Made by a program: the position numbers and the translations under genes
The notes under the pieces: generated by a model
The model's input: only the letters and a program-made list of their open reading frames with translations
Told to the model about the DNA's origin: nothing
Database searches by the model: none
Shown here: piece by piece, positions 4,910 to 5,212 of the stretch
Layout: each line of letters begins with the position of its first letter
How positions within the stretch are numbered: position 1 is the first letter of the stretch
Origin: an uncultured Bacilli bacterium
Lineage (GTDB): Bacteria; Bacillota_I; Bacilli_A; RF39; UBA660
Reading direction: 5' to 3'
Length of the DNA: 5,212 nt
NCBI GenBank assembly: GCA_947599755.1
Contig: CANQFO010000073.1
Location: 1-5,212, forward strand

Positions 4910-4929
4910 TGTATTATGCAAGTAATACA
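4910..4929 (+). promoter_or_regulatory. Candidate YtrA-type operator (inverted repeat)
   Basis: TGTATTA (4910-4916) and TAATACA (4923-4929) form perfect 7-bp arms with a six-base spacer. The repeat starts directly after the -10 box and covers the transcription start. Regulators of the YtrA subfamily of GntR are known to repress their own operons through inverted repeats of this sort, so autorepression is the natural reading. A further GTATTA at 4903-4908 might add a third half-site. Confidence 0.58.
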
Positions 4930-4948
4930 GTGAAGAAAGGAGATAATT

Positions 4949-5212
4949 ATGGATTATATTTTTGATAATGAAAGACCAATTTATATTCAATTATTGGAAA
5001 TAATAAGAGTTCAAATAGTTTCTGGTAAATTTCAAAAAGGACAAAAAATTCCTTCTGTAAGAGAACTAGCACTTACTATGAAGGTGAATCCCAATACAAT
5101 GCAAAAAGCCTTAGTAGAATTAGAAAACGAAAAGTTAATTTATACAGAAAGAACAAATGGAAAATATGTAACAGAAGATGAAAATCTAATTGAAAAAGTA
5201 AAAAAAGAATTG
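4949..5212 (+). CDS. GntR-family transcriptional regulator, YtrA subfamily (5' part, runs off the window)
   Basis: AAAGGAG (4936-4942) lies six bases before ATG at 4949. The visible 88 residues contain a complete winged helix-turn-helix: R9PIYIQLLEIIR leads into VSGKFQKGQKIPSVRELA, then the recognition-helix region VNPNTMQKALVELE (46-59), and the wing with LIYTERTNGKYVT (63-75). RPIYxQ, G-x-x-L/I-PSxR-LA and NPNT are hallmarks of GntR proteins, and the NPNTxxKAxxELE form is typical of the YtrA subgroup. Members of that group are usually only about 120-130 residues long and sit first in an operon with ABC-transporter ATPase and permease genes; those would lie beyond the window. The C-terminal end is not visible. 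The promoter and inverted repeat upstream suggest autoregulation. Confidence 0.92.
   Translation, partial: MDYIFDNERPIYIQLLEIIRVQIVSGKFQKGQKIPSVRELALTMKVNPNTMQKALVELENEKLIYTERTNGKYVTEDENLIEKVKKEL

Noticed and set aside
4769..4990. Minus-strand open frame of 73 codons
   Set aside because: It runs antisense across a terminator, a consensus promoter, an operator-like repeat and the start of the GntR gene, and its Ile/Phe/Tyr-rich product is compositional noise.

Overview
The window is very AT-rich DNA with near-consensus sigma-A promoters, strong AGGAGG-type ribosome binding sites and rho-independent terminators. It uses the standard code (UGG for Trp, UGA and UAA as stops). This points to a low-GC Firmicute (Bacillota), probably a gut-associated Bacilli, Erysipelotrichia or Clostridia-like organism. 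The genus cannot be settled from the sequence. Every convincing gene is on the + strand.

Left part (1-1443). A RhuM/Fic-DOC fusion gene (298-1236), with its own promoter and a palindrome on the -10 box, lies between two damaged pieces of a small cupin gene. The left piece (70-168) is only the C-terminal end. It keeps its stop codon and terminator, and is joined at about position 70 to the 3' end of a different reading frame that enters from outside the window. The right piece (1247-1443) begins just after the fic stop codon and carries two nonsense changes and a one-base deletion. The two pieces share an exact 20-bp stretch (70-89 and 1357-1376). This looks like a recombination scar or an integration hot spot.

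Middle part (1444-4004). A perfect-consensus promoter drives a 717-residue protein with a transglutaminase-like (papain-fold) core, Cys370/His396/Asp417, no signal peptide, and long unassigned regions on both sides. Downstream is a 114-bp gap holding an imperfectly duplicated promoter-like unit, then a 63-residue orphan gene with an excellent ribosome binding site. A 15-bp hairpin follows.

Right part (4071-5212). This holds two very small ORFs, a 55-residue protein with one C-terminal membrane segment and a 51-residue protein with a short hydrophobic stretch. They are separated by intergenic DNA and punctuated by terminators. The last gene is the start of a YtrA-type GntR regulator with a consensus promoter and an inverted repeat over its transcription start. 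In this family the target is usually an ABC-transporter operon immediately downstream, which would lie outside the window.

Apart from the broken cupin pieces, each gene seems to be its own transcription unit. The layout reads as an accessory patchwork, not a conserved operon. The least explained parts are the transglutaminase-like protein, the 63-residue gene after it, and the cupin/RhuM-Fic junctions.
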